Shown here: piece after piece, positions 17,418 through 26,064 of the stretch | How the letters are laid out: each line of letters begins with the position of its first letter | Position numbering within the stretch: position 1 is the stretch's first letter | Source: Fibrivirga algicola | GTDB taxonomy: Bacteria > Bacteroidota > Bacteroidia > Cytophagales > Spirosomataceae | Direction: 5' to 3' | DNA: 64,000 nt | Assembly: GCF_011742925.1 (NCBI RefSeq) | Contig: NZ_WAEL01000004.1 | Span: 62,001-126,000, forward strand | The notes under the pieces: generated by a model | Told to the model about the DNA's origin: nothing | Databases searched by the model: none | The model's input: the letters and a program-made list of their open reading frames with translations, nothing else | Program-made: the position numbers and the translations under genes

Positions 17418-17942
17418 ATGATACCCAATAATCGCGAACTAGTATATGCCCTCAGGCAAGGCCAGCTCCTCGGTATTGCCGACGAATCAGGCTGGTGCGT
17501 TGCCGCCGACCCACAAAATGAAGCGGCTGTGCAACAGCTCATTGCGCTGAAAGCGGCGACAAAGAATCCGTATGAGCTAACCGTTTTGGCCCGCAATACC
17601 GATCAGGTGGTGATGTATGTGCACAAAATGCCCGACGTTGCCTTTGACCTGGTCGAGTTTACCGATATTCCGCTGACGGTGCTGTTTCAGAAAGGCAAAA
17701 ACGTGGCAGGCGGCATTGGCGAGGCAGAAATTGCCATTCGCAAATCGTTGAACGAAGATGTGCAGTTCTTGCTGGGCGGCTTTGGGAAAGGCCTGATCAC
17801 GCTGCCTTTTGAGAGTTTTGCGCTACCGGAAGCAGCTAAAAAAGCGGTTAGTTTTACCCTGGGTGAACCGTCACGCAACTTCCGCAAACCCCGCATTCTT
17901 CGGCTGGGCATGGGCGGAGAAATTGAATTCTTACGCAAATAA
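17418..17942 (+). CDS. Sua5/YrdC-like protein, degenerate
   Basis: The order of elements resembles the YrdC/Sua5 fold: an N-terminal LRQGQLLGIADESGWCVAA in the place of the usual GxxxxxPTDTVYGL, an LIALKAATKNPYELTVLA segment in the place of KxR....PL, and a GEPSRN segment near the end in the place of the GxxSTI loop. Key residues for threonylcarbamoyl-AMP synthesis are altered (no Lys-x-Arg, no STI). A divergent paralogue with another role is more likely than the tRNA t6A enzyme. It sits 36 bp upstream of the tRNA nucleotidyltransferase gene. Confidence 0.5.
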   Translation: MIPNNRELVYALRQGQLLGIADESGWCVAADPQNEAAVQQLIALKAATKNPYELTVLARNTDQVVMYVHKMPDVAFDLVEFTDIPLTVLFQKGKNVAGGIGEAEIAIRKSLNEDVQFLLGGFGKGLITLPFESFALPEAAKKAVSFTLGEPSRNFRKPRILRLGMGGEIEFLRK

Positions 17943-17978
17943 GTAGCGTTGGCAGTTTCTGCTGCCTCGTGTTATCGA

Positions 17979-19442
17979 ATGAATTTCGCTGATTTCCTGC
18001 ATACCAAGCCTGTTTTTGCCCGCATAGCCGAGTCAGCCCAGACGCTGGACATTCCGGCTTATGTGGTGGGTGGGTACGTTCGTGACCTGATTCTTAAACG
18101 CCCCTCAAAGGATGTCGACATTGTTTGCCTGGGCAGCGGCATTGCGCTGGCCGAAGCAGTGGGCAAGGCAGCGGGTGTACACGTAGCCGTTTTTCAGAAC
18201 TTTGGTACGGCCATGCTGCGGATCGACGACCCGGTGGATGGGTACGTTGAGGTTGAGTTTGTGGGAGCCCGGAAAGAATCGTACCGGGCCGATTCGCGGA
18301 AGCCGATTGTAGAAGACGGAACGCTGGCTGACGATCAGAACCGCCGCGACCTCACAATCAACGCAATGAGTATTAGCCTGAACCATACCGATACAGGCAA
18401 CCCAGGCACTTCCGGAGTAGCATACGGTGATCTTATTGACCCGTTTGACGGACTGACCGATTTGAAACGGCGGTTAATACGTACCCCGCTGGCCCCCGAC
18501 CTGACCTTCTCCGACGATCCACTGCGCATGATGCGGGCCATCCGGTTTGCTACGCAGCTTAACTTCGACATTGACCCGGATACATTCGATGGCATCATCC
18601 GGATGAAAGACCGGCTGGGCATTGTGTCGATGGAACGGGTTATCGATGAGATGAACAAGATTATCCTGGCCCCTACCCCCTCATATGGCTTCAAGCTGCT
18701 TTACCACGCCGGGTTACTCGACCTGATTTTGCCGGAGCTAGTGGCCCTGAAAGGCGTAGAAACGGTTGACGGGAAAGGCCATAAAGACAACTTCTTCCAC
18801 ACGCTGCAGGTGCTTGATAATGTAGCCCGCATGAGCAATGACCTGTGGCTACGGTGGTCGGCGATTTTGCACGACATTGCCAAAACGCATACCAAACGCT
18901 TCGACAAGCGGGTTGGCTGGACATTTCATGGCCATGAAGAGGTAGGTGCACGGCTGGTACCAGCCCTGTTTCGGCGGCTAAAACTGCCCCTCAACGAGCA
19001 TATGAAACAGGTTCAGAAACTGGTACGCCTGCACATGCGGCCCATTCCATTGGTGAAAGAAAGCATCACGGACTCGGCACTTCGACGGCTGCTTTTTGAA
19101 GCGGGACCCGACCTTGAGTTACTCCTGACGCTCTGCCGGGCCGATATCACATCCAAGAACCACGACAAGGTACAGCGGCACCTGAGCCGGTTCGATCAGG
19201 TAGAGCAAAAGCTGCACGACCTGGAAGCCCGTGATCAGCTCCGTAATTTTCAGCCGATCATCACGGGTGAACTCATCATGGAAACCTTTGGATTGAAGCC
19301 ATCAAAAGAGGTGGGCGAGATCAAAATTGCCGTACGCGAAGCAATTCTGGAGGGGGTCATTCCGAATACCTATGAAGCAGCCTTCCCGTTTATGCTGGCC
19401 GAAGGACAAAAGCGGGGACTGACGGCGGTAACGGCTCAGTGA
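17979..19442 (+). CDS. CCA tRNA nucleotidyltransferase / poly(A) polymerase family with HD domain
   Basis: The head domain has YVVGGYVRDLILKRPSKDVDI with the GG and DxD catalytic motif of class II nucleotidyltransferases, then RDLTINAMS and DPLRMMRAIRFA, which bind the nucleotide and tRNA. Residues 260-400 carry an HD phosphohydrolase domain (LHDIAKTHTKRFD). The protein most likely adds or repairs the 3'-CCA end of tRNAs. I chose the ATG at 17979 over a TTG at 17949 because the longer form adds ten residues not typical of the family. Confidence 0.88.
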   Translation: MNFADFLHTKPVFARIAESAQTLDIPAYVVGGYVRDLILKRPSKDVDIVCLGSGIALAEAVGKAAGVHVAVFQNFGTAMLRIDDPVDGYVEVEFVGARKESYRADSRKPIVEDGTLADDQNRRDLTINAMSISLNHTDTGNPGTSGVAYGDLIDPFDGLTDLKRRLIRTPLAPDLTFSDDPLRMMRAIRFATQLNFDIDPDTFDGIIRMKDRLGIVSMERVIDEMNKIILAPTPSYGFKLLYHAGLLDLILPELVALKGVETVDGKGHKDNFFHTLQVLDNVARMSNDLWLRWSAILHDIAKTHTKRFDKRVGWTFHGHEEVGARLVPALFRRLKLPLNEHMKQVQKLVRLHMRPIPLVKESITDSALRRLLFEAGPDLELLLTLCRADITSKNHDKVQRHLSRFDQVEQKLHDLEARDQLRNFQPIITGELIMETFGLKPSKEVGEIKIAVREAILEGVIPNTYEAAFPFMLAEGQKRGLTAVTAQ

Positions 19443-19561
19443 TAAGGGTACCATATAAGGCCGCTGAATTACATAATCAACCCGTACCTGATCTTTACAG
19501 CCTATTTCCAGTTCTCTTTGTAATTGCCAACTGACCACACATACGTATTTTTACTGCTGAT

Positions 19562-19765
19562 ATGGATAAAAATAACTTTCGTCGCTCGTTCGGTGCGGGC
19601 CTGACCATTCTTGGTTCCGCCGTCATTCTGTTTGCCTGCGTGGCATTTCTGTCTGATGGAAAGCCCACGTTGGGCCTTGAGGTAAGCCGGGGTGAAGCCG
19701 CAGCCCCTTTTTTTGTTGGTCTGATTTTCTTCGGCGCTGGCATCAATCTGATCAATAACTCCTAG
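19562..19765 (+). CDS. small two-helix membrane protein
   Basis: A 67-residue protein with two hydrophobic segments (about 9-30 and 46-64) separated by a short polar loop containing EVSRGEAAAP. The basic N-terminus suggests the start lies in the cytoplasm. No family is recognised. It has a good ATG and its own bidirectional terminator directly downstream, which supports it as a real gene. Confidence 0.55.
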   Translation: MDKNNFRRSFGAGLTILGSAVILFACVAFLSDGKPTLGLEVSRGEAAAPFFVGLIFFGAGINLINNS

Positions 19766-19781
19766 GTAACGGCAGTAACGT

Positions 19782-19830
19782 AAAACGGCTCTGTTTACCA
19801 GTCTTTCGAATGGTAAACAGAGCCGTTTTT
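19782..19830. terminator. bidirectional intrinsic terminator
   Basis: Perfect 19-bp stem (19782-19800 with 19811-19829) around a 10-nt loop, followed by a T-run on the plus strand and starting with A-rich sequence that gives T's on the minus strand. It lies between the convergent small membrane protein and M23 peptidase genes. Confidence 0.85.
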
Positions 19831-19854
19831 GGTATAGCCAGGCACCTTCGGAGG

Positions 19855-20691
19855 CTACTCTTTCTTTGCCCCAAGCAGCCAGGCGTACGTATTTTGCGGC
19901 TGTGGCAATCCGTTGGGCAGAAGCTGCAGGTACATCAGGTGTAAGTGCGTCGGTGACCGGGTTTGATAGGCATTATAGCCGCTTCGGCCCACCTCGGCTA
20001 TTTTTTGACCTGCCTGGACCCATTCTCCCATTTCTACGGCCACCACGTTATTGTGGGCGTAGTAAAACAGGCCATTCCGAACAGGATCATATATCCAGAT
20101 CCAGTTGCCACCCCGATACTCCTGAACCGGTTTCCAACCTGTTTCTATAGCGAGCACTAACCCTTCTGACATGGATAATACGTCGACGGGCTTACCGCTT
20201 TGGTCATCAACGGCATCCTGATTCCTGTCCCGGATAAAAATATCCTGGGCTGGGTGGCTCCCCCGTACAGTATAGTCGAAGAGGTCAAATCCTTTGCTCC
20301 GGTATCCTTCACCATGCGATCCGCCAATTGCGCTGGTTGAATAACCCTTCAGCGGAAACCACAAGGCAGTTCTGGCCCGACCTGCTTCAGAAACCGTGTC
20401 TGTCGGGAAGTCATTATTCAGTCGGTAGCGGTCGTGCAACCCTGTCATTATGCGGCCGAAAGTGGCCCTTGCTGTATCGGGCTGAATAGTTTTCTCCCTA
20501 ATCTGGGTGTAAAGCGTATTGAATTGCTGACAATAACTGTAGGGAGTAGTATCTGTACCAGTTGTTAACAACACCTGCGACGAGGCAATGTTAAGCCCAC
20601 CTATTAATAGGGCAATCAGTACAGCAACAGAACGCCTCAAGATGTAAGCGGGGGTGAGTATTAGCAGCAAAACAGAGAAACTTTTTGCCAA
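19855..20691 (-). CDS. M23 family metallopeptidase
   Basis: GSHPAQDIF (HxxxD) and THLHLMYLQ (HxH) are the zinc ligands of LytM/lysostaphin-type endopeptidases, which cut peptidoglycan cross-links. The AHNNVVAVEMGEWVQAGQKI segment between them matches the family core. Starts are ambiguous: the TTG at 20691 gives a 39-residue leader with two Arg in the middle, while an in-frame TTG at 20640 gives a standard signal peptide (RRSVAVLIALLIGGLNIASS). Periplasmic location is clear either way. The region before the catalytic core (about residues 45-120) is unassigned. Confidence 0.85.
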   Translation of the reverse strand: MAKSFSVLLLILTPAYILRRSVAVLIALLIGGLNIASSQVLLTTGTDTTPYSYCQQFNTLYTQIREKTIQPDTARATFGRIMTGLHDRYRLNNDFPTDTVSEAGRARTALWFPLKGYSTSAIGGSHGEGYRSKGFDLFDYTVRGSHPAQDIFIRDRNQDAVDDQSGKPVDVLSMSEGLVLAIETGWKPVQEYRGGNWIWIYDPVRNGLFYYAHNNVVAVEMGEWVQAGQKIAEVGRSGYNAYQTRSPTHLHLMYLQLLPNGLPQPQNTYAWLLGAKKE

Positions 20692-20733
20692 AAATAACGA
20701 ATAGAGAGCTGGCCTCAGCCCAGTTGTAGTGTA

Positions 20734-21420
20734 TCAATTACTACCCGGTGGGCAGAAGATGCGGTAAAACGTGTAGCTGACCGTCAGAAAGACCATTGTG
20801 TAATGGTCTTTGCGATCCGGATCACTCTGGTTGAGTTTAGTGGCGCCGGCAGGTGGAATGCCGAGGCCATCCAGGTTATCGGTTGTCGTGAACCGGGTCG
20901 TGTATTCCAGTCCAATACTCCACGGACGGGCTATCTCGTACTTGACACCCACGCCTAATGGAAATGCAATCTCAACAGGTTTATCGCCGGGCTGGCGTAA
21001 CCCATGCGAGAACACCGCGAGCCCCCCAAATACGTAAGGTGTCCAGTTCTTTACATTCCGGAGCGGCGTGTAATTACGAAATTTATATTCACCCAGTAGA
21101 GCTACTTCCCGTATCGTATTTCTAAACGCAGCACCGCGCGCAATCTGATAGGCGTCGGTTGTAATACTGTCTGTGCCTATGATACGGCCAAGGGACACCT
21201 GCGCCCGGGCAGCAAAAGCCCGCGAAACATTGTACCTGAAAAATAGCCCGCCGCCTGGACGAACGAACTTAGGGTTGAGCGTAGGAGCTACATCGCCGGT
21301 ATAGAGCATTCCACCAGCGGCGGCACCAATTTCAACTTTTTGCCCTATGCCAAGTAGTGGGCTTAGAAAAAGCCCGACTATAAGCAGTCGGGCTAAAGTA
21401 CCGTTCGGAGTAGTGTTCAC
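20734..21420 (-). CDS. DUF6089-like outer-membrane beta-barrel protein, copy 2
   Basis: After a signal peptide the 228-residue protein has the pattern GAAAGGMLYTGDVAP, RAQVSLGRIIGTDS, an EVALLGEYKF strand and a final TVSYTFYRIFCPP, closely matching the gene just upstream. The alternating strands suggest an eight-stranded barrel. The start is GTG at 21420, only 3 bp after the upstream stop, so translation is probably coupled. Function is unknown; related genes in Bacteroidota sit next to nadK and outer-membrane biogenesis genes. Confidence 0.72.
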   Translation of the reverse strand: MNTTPNGTLARLLIVGLFLSPLLGIGQKVEIGAAAGGMLYTGDVAPTLNPKFVRPGGGLFFRYNVSRAFAARAQVSLGRIIGTDSITTDAYQIARGAAFRNTIREVALLGEYKFRNYTPLRNVKNWTPYVFGGLAVFSHGLRQPGDKPVEIAFPLGVGVKYEIARPWSIGLEYTTRFTTTDNLDGLGIPPAGATKLNQSDPDRKDHYTMVFLTVSYTFYRIFCPPGSN

Positions 21421-21423
21421 AGG

Positions 21424-22440
21424 TTAGCGAATCGGGGGACACTTTATTTTGGCAGGGATAATATAGTGTATCTGGAAGCTGGTAAGCAAATACGAGTCTC
21501 TCAACGGTATTCGGCTCTGGCCACCACGTTGCGTTAGCAAATCGAAGCTGGTCCCTGATGAGGTGATCTGATTAAGACCAGCCTGCCGATTATCGCCGGT
21601 ACGAGCGGCAATTGTCTCTTTGAACGTGACATTACCGCCCCCGTTATCTACGAAACCACGGTTCGAGAAATCACGAGCCAAAGGCGTCGCCAGGTCGGCA
21701 GGGTTTGGGTAAGGCCCCCCAACGTCATCCAGATAATCAGAGAACGTCGGTGTCAGCCGGACTTCAGCTGCTAAACTCAGGTACTCACTCAGCTTGTAAC
21801 GAACGCCCAAACCAACCGGAATTGATATGGTAACCAGCGAATAGGGTTTGGCATAACCCGGCTGTCCCTGACCTTCGGTACCAAGGGGTTGCAACGCTAC
21901 CCACTGCTGGGTGCTGTCACGTTGTCCTTCTGCGGCGCGTCCCGTTAGTGCTTTCGGGTTGTGGGCTACCAAGGCGACACCAAGTAATGCGTAGGGCGTC
22001 ACCTTTGGGCGATCGCGGGGTGTGCGGCCACCAGGAATGAAATCATACGTACCAATGAGCGCAAATTCTTTCAAATCGTTCCGAAAGTGCAGGTTCCGTA
22101 TGTACTGCGGCGAATACAGAACCGGATCACTCTTGGCGTAGGTGTAATCGTCGCCTGTTATACGGGCCCAGGTAAATGAGGCCCGTGCGCCAATGCGCGG
22201 TGTAAACTGGCGCGAAAACATTAGTCCGGCATTCCAGCGCGGCAATGTAGTCAGCGATTTAAACGGACGGCCATAGCCCGCCAGATCACCAAAGTACGTA
22301 GACGTACCTACACCAAAACCGACCGACGAATACGGTAAAAATTGGGGATTCGATCGACGCTGCGCGTACCCCTCGTGTCTGCTTCCGCCTACCAGCAGTG
22401 CCGACAGAATCCCCAGCGTAAAAATGGGTCTATAAGTCAT
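21424..22440 (-). CDS. DUF6089-like outer-membrane beta-barrel protein, copy 1
   Basis: A 338-residue secreted protein with GVGTSTYFGDLAGYGRPF near the N-terminus, RASFTWARITGDDY, an EFALIGTYDF strand and a C-terminal FQIHYIIPAKIKCPP. These align by eye with the shorter downstream gene, which lacks roughly 80 residues between strands. The Cys-Pro-Pro close to both C-termini is shared. It lies downstream of nadK on the same strand, the usual context of this family. A structural envelope role is an inference. Confidence 0.75.
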   Translation of the reverse strand: MTYRPIFTLGILSALLVGGSRHEGYAQRRSNPQFLPYSSVGFGVGTSTYFGDLAGYGRPFKSLTTLPRWNAGLMFSRQFTPRIGARASFTWARITGDDYTYAKSDPVLYSPQYIRNLHFRNDLKEFALIGTYDFIPGGRTPRDRPKVTPYALLGVALVAHNPKALTGRAAEGQRDSTQQWVALQPLGTEGQGQPGYAKPYSLVTISIPVGLGVRYKLSEYLSLAAEVRLTPTFSDYLDDVGGPYPNPADLATPLARDFSNRGFVDNGGGNVTFKETIAARTGDNRQAGLNQITSSGTSFDLLTQRGGQSRIPLRDSYLLTSFQIHYIIPAKIKCPPIR

Positions 22441-22582
22441 GTAGTTGATTACGAAATAAACTGGTTAGCCTGTCACTGAATTACCAACCAATACAAGGGC
22501 ACAAGCCTTTGTACCGCTGTTCTTCATTCAGAACGGCCTTCCGAATAAAATATTGGGCCACACACTGTTTTTCTCCAGTAGG

Positions 22583-23458
22583 TTAGTTACGCACATCGAA
22601 CCCCCAATTCAATTTGCTTCGGAGTGTGTTCAGGAAATTATCATCGCTCAGTTTTACCAGCCGGGCCGAAAACTCGGCACGCTGAACGTGTAGTTTCGTG
22701 GCAGCGTCGACGGTCTTAGAACGGGAATCGAGTGCTACCAGAAAATTGCCACTTCGGCTTTCTACTTCGAATGAAAGCTTGCACGAATCCATGATGACCA
22801 TAGGACGAACATTCAGATTGTGCGGGCTAATGGGGGTGATAATAAAGTTGTTGGTTTGCGGCAGCAGCACAGGCCCACCGCAACTAAGCGAGTAACCAGT
22901 TGATCCGCTAGGGGTAGAAATGATAATTCCATCTGCCCAGTACGAATTCAGAAACTCACCGTCCAGGTACGTGTGTACGGTGATCATCGATGAGCTTTGG
23001 GTACGCGTGATGGTGAAGTCATTAAGCCCAAACGGGATCCCCTCAAAAATATCGGTATCAGCCTGTACGCTAACCAGTGACCGTTCGTCAATGCTGAATT
23101 TCTTATGGATCAAGGCATGGAGCATAAACTGAATCCCCCCCGGTGACACGGTCGCCAGAAACCCGAGCCGCCCGATATTGATGCCAACAATAGGGATTTG
23201 GCGCGGCCCGACTTGTGAAACGACATCGAGCAGTGTACCGTCACCACCCAGGCTAAACGCAAAATCAGCGTCGAAGATGTCCTGCGTTGTCTGGTAAGTA
23301 AGCTGACTGTTATGGGTAACACCAGCCGTATCCAGGAACTGACGGTATGTTTCTGATAATTGAACTTCCGCACCGCGCGCCGCCAGTGTATCAAACATTG
23401 ACTGAACAAAAGGGCGGGCAGCTTCCTGGAAGGTACGTCCGTGAATGGCGATTTTCAT
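22583..23458 (-). CDS. nadK: NAD(+) kinase
   Basis: GGDGTLLD (residues 71-78) is the ATP/NAD-binding signature, GINIGRLGFLA and SGSTGYSLSCGGP complete the diacylglycerol-kinase-like fold. The 291-residue length is normal. The enzyme phosphorylates NAD to NADP in the cytoplasm. It lies between a CBS-domain gene and two DUF6089-like genes on the same strand, an arrangement often seen in Bacteroidota. Confidence 0.95.
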   Translation of the reverse strand: MKIAIHGRTFQEAARPFVQSMFDTLAARGAEVQLSETYRQFLDTAGVTHNSQLTYQTTQDIFDADFAFSLGGDGTLLDVVSQVGPRQIPIVGINIGRLGFLATVSPGGIQFMLHALIHKKFSIDERSLVSVQADTDIFEGIPFGLNDFTITRTQSSSMITVHTYLDGEFLNSYWADGIIISTPSGSTGYSLSCGGPVLLPQTNNFIITPISPHNLNVRPMVIMDSCKLSFEVESRSGNFLVALDSRSKTVDAATKLHVQRAEFSARLVKLSDDNFLNTLRSKLNWGFDVRN

Positions 23459-23465
23459 GAAATCC

Positions 23466-23548
23466 GTTTGCCGTTTACTAGTTATGGTTTGATGTTACGC
23501 TGCCAGATCAACGAAGCAACTTCAAACGGCAAGTAGCAAACGGCAAAC
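23466..23548. repeat. imperfect inverted repeat upstream of nadK
   Basis: GTTTGCCGTTT (23466-23476) pairs with the end of a right-hand copy at 23538-23548, and a third partial copy lies between at 23524-23530. It could terminate the CBS-gene transcript or be an intergenic repeat; the loop is about 60 nt, so the hairpin is weak evidence. Confidence 0.4.
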
Positions 23549-23557
23549 CGTTATAGT

Positions 23558-24226
23558 CTATGTATTCAAAAAGCGCATCAGCGCGTTGAGGCGTTCCTGA
23601 TCGAGGTTATCGATGGGCGCACTGGCAAAAGCAGCGTCGATGGTATAGCCGAACCGTTCGAGGGTAGAGACCACCGATGTGATGTCGCGGCGGTTCAATT
23701 TAAGTGTCAGTCTGGCCCGGTCTGTGAGCCCGTAGGTTGGGCTGCTGTAATAGCTGCTGATAATCTTTACATTGTTTGTCTCAACAAGTCGACTGATTTC
23801 GGCCATTGAATAGTCGTGTTCGTCGAGGGCGATCACCAGAATAGCGCCTGACTCCTGAATACCGAGTTCACGCGAGAACTGACGTAACAGATCGGTGGTA
23901 CCTACGCTGCCCATAAACTCGTTGCCCGCATTCACAATGGCCAGTACATCGAGCCGGTGCTCGGTAGTGAGGGCAATCAACTCCAGCAAGTGCTGGTTTT
24001 CTGTGGCGAACACGGTCTCTGACAGGCGCATCACGTCGCTAATTGGCCGGTCGTCGTCGGGTAAGTTCAGCAACAGGTCTTCACTAACCACGCCAAGGTA
24101 TTGGCTGCTATCCACCACGGCTAATTGTACCAGGTGATGTTCCTGCATCCAATCGATGGCTTCAGCAACGGAATCACTCGGTTTAAGAGCGGGAATCATT
24201 GGATCGATGAGTTCAGCAGCTAGCAT
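23558..24226 (-). CDS. CBS-domain protein
   Basis: Two CBS units can be traced: PALKPSDSVAEAIDWMQEHH... VVSEDLL and VFATENQHLLELIALTTEHR... VGTTDLL, together forming one Bateman module (residues 10-125). The second half, with LVIALDEHDYSMAEISRLVE, resembles an ACT-like regulatory domain. Adenine nucleotides are the usual ligands. The ATG at 24226 is preferred over a longer form from 24328 whose extra residues are not family-like. It is 99 bp upstream of nadK. Confidence 0.8.
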   Translation of the reverse strand: MLAAELIDPMIPALKPSDSVAEAIDWMQEHHLVQLAVVDSSQYLGVVSEDLLLNLPDDDRPISDVMRLSETVFATENQHLLELIALTTEHRLDVLAIVNAGNEFMGSVGTTDLLRQFSRELGIQESGAILVIALDEHDYSMAEISRLVETNNVKIISSYYSSPTYGLTDRARLTLKLNRRDITSVVSTLERFGYTIDAAFASAPIDNLDQERLNALMRFLNT

Positions 24227-24413
24227 ACTTGGGGGGAATAAGTGTCGAGTGAAAACTAAGAAGAAATTCCGATAGTTCGGAAATTTTAGTTTGCATACAT
24301 AACGTATAATAAACACTACTTTATGCATGGCCGGTCAGGCAAACCCAACAATGATGCCAGCCAACTTTAGAGCAGCTTCATCGGATAGGGTCACGCAGCT
24401 TTTGCGTCGCTCA

Positions 24414-25193
24414 TCAGGCGGATACCACTGATTGGATCGGATGTTTTTCCAGCCACTGGCTCAGCAATGCATTGAATCGAGCCGGATGCTCCATCATGGG
24501 CGCGTGGCAGCACTTATCAATGAAATGAAGTTCTGTATCGGCGATTAATCGATCAAATTCATGGGCAACATGCGGCGGCGTTATTGTGTCGTTCAACCCC
24601 CAAACCAGCAATGTGGGCACCTGAATCTTGTACAGTTCTTTGGCGATGTTGGTCCGTTGGGCCGATTTGGCAATCTGAACAATGTTAAGGCACTTGGGAA
24701 TGCTGCTCGTCACATCAAACACTTCGTCGATCAGTTCTTTGGTCGCTACGGTCGGGTCATAAAAGGTGTATGCTACCCGTTCGGCAACAAAATCATAGCT
24801 GCCCCGCTTAGGGAACGACCCCCCCATGCCGTTCTCGAACAGGCCGGAGCTCCCGGTTAGGACCAGTCGTTTTACCTGGTCGGGGTGCTTAAATGTATAG
24901 AGAAGTCCTACATGCCCGCCCAGCGAGTTACCAAGTAAAGTCAGATCTGACAGCTTACGGTAAGCCACAAAGCGTTCCACAAAGGAGACCAACCCATCCA
25001 GACTAGCCTCGCGCATAGGCATGTCGTAAATAGGTAATACCGGAATGACGACCCGATAGGTAGGCGAAAACGTGTTGATCACGTCGTCCCAGTTACTAAG
25101 CGCCCCAAAAAGCCCATGCAACAGGAGCAGGCAATCGCCCTGTCCTTCGTCAATATAGCGAAATTCGCCTTCCTGATGTACGGTAATAGTCAT
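24414..25193 (-). CDS. alpha/beta hydrolase
   Basis: A 259-residue single-domain hydrolase: LLLLHGLFGALSNW forms the oxyanion loop, LLGNSLGGHVG the nucleophile elbow (Ser90), LLVWGLNDTITP the acid and DKCCHAPMMEHP the His. This is the pattern of esterases and C-C bond hydrolases; the substrate is unknown. Its ATG overlaps the stop of the upstream PabA-like gene (ATGA, 25190-25193), so the two are translationally coupled. Confidence 0.87.
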   Translation of the reverse strand: MTITVHQEGEFRYIDEGQGDCLLLLHGLFGALSNWDDVINTFSPTYRVVIPVLPIYDMPMREASLDGLVSFVERFVAYRKLSDLTLLGNSLGGHVGLLYTFKHPDQVKRLVLTGSSGLFENGMGGSFPKRGSYDFVAERVAYTFYDPTVATKELIDEVFDVTSSIPKCLNIVQIAKSAQRTNIAKELYKIQVPTLLVWGLNDTITPPHVAHEFDRLIADTELHFIDKCCHAPMMEHPARFNALLSQWLEKHPIQSVVSA

Positions 25194-25780
25194 AGGGTTG
25201 AAACTGGTTTTGTTGTATGAATAAAGTTGCGCAAAAGAGATAATCCAAATTCAGTCAATACGGCCTCCGGATGAAACTGCACCCCCCAGACTGGCCATTT
25301 TTGATGACGGATTGCCATCACTTCTTCATTATTTTCCGACATACTCACTGCCAGCGAGACTAGTTCTGGTGGCAAGTTGGTCAATGCCAGCGAGTGATAA
25401 CGCGTCACCCGAAAAGTAGCTGGCATACCCCGAAACAACGGATCTGCCTGATCTACGCGGATGGCCGACACCTTACCGTGCATAGGCTTTGGACTGCGGG
25501 CTAAGGTAGCCCCGAAAAAATGCCCAATAGCCTGTTGCCCTAAACAGACCCCCAGCATCGGCAAGCGGTTGTGGTAATACTGAACCACCTCCATCAAACA
25601 GCCAGCCTGGGTAGGCATGCCCGGACCGGGTGACAGCACTACTGCGTCGTACCTTTCTTTAGTCAACGTAGCAAGCGGCACGTTGTTTCGGCGGACAATG
25701 CACTCGGCCCCTGCCTGATGTAGGTAATCGACAAGGGTATACGTGAATGAATCGAAATTATCGAGCAGTAATAACCGCAT
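25190..25780 (-). CDS. anthranilate/aminodeoxychorismate synthase glutamine amidotransferase component (TrpG/PabA type)
   Basis: A 196-residue class I amidotransferase starting MRLLLLDNFDSFTYTLVDYL, with SPGPGMP, Cys79 in GVCLGQQAIGH and GVQFHPEAVLT. It provides ammonia from glutamine to a chorismate-using synthase, for folate or tryptophan. Neither TrpE/PabB nor other trp genes are in the window, so the branch cannot be decided. The coupled alpha/beta hydrolase is not a standard partner in either pathway. Confidence 0.85.
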   Translation of the reverse strand: MRLLLLDNFDSFTYTLVDYLHQAGAECIVRRNNVPLATLTKERYDAVVLSPGPGMPTQAGCLMEVVQYYHNRLPMLGVCLGQQAIGHFFGATLARSPKPMHGKVSAIRVDQADPLFRGMPATFRVTRYHSLALTNLPPELVSLAVSMSENNEEVMAIRHQKWPVWGVQFHPEAVLTEFGLSLLRNFIHTTKPVSTL

Positions 25781-26064
25781 TGGCGTGATGAAGAACCAGG
25801 GACAAAATAGGCATATCTAAGAATAATTGTCAAACTATAATATTTAAGTTCTTAATAGTCAACATGTTATTTTATAGTTAACTCGCTTAAATGCAATTTA
25901 TCCTCAAAAAACCATATCCGTTTATCGAGCGCGTACTGGCTATCAGGTCGTTTCGCTGGACACTTAAGGTACTAGTAATTCGGCAGCACCCGCAGTTTGA
26001 CCGTGCATCTAAGTGGAAGAACACCTTTCTTTGCCAAAGGCTTCCCACTCCCCATACGTTTTTT
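25781..26064. other. A+T-rich divergent promoter region
   Basis: Between the divergent PabA-like and oxidoreductase genes lies a very A+T-rich block around 25820-25890, suitable for promoters in both directions. The forward frame is open from 25891, but that stretch (58 codons before the ATG at 26065) lacks protein-family features and is treated as non-coding leader. Confidence 0.5.

Noticed and set aside
25891-26064. in-frame N-terminal extension of the FAD oxidoreductase
   Set aside because: The FAD motif must be near the N-terminus, and the extension lies in A+T-rich promoter DNA with no family likeness.
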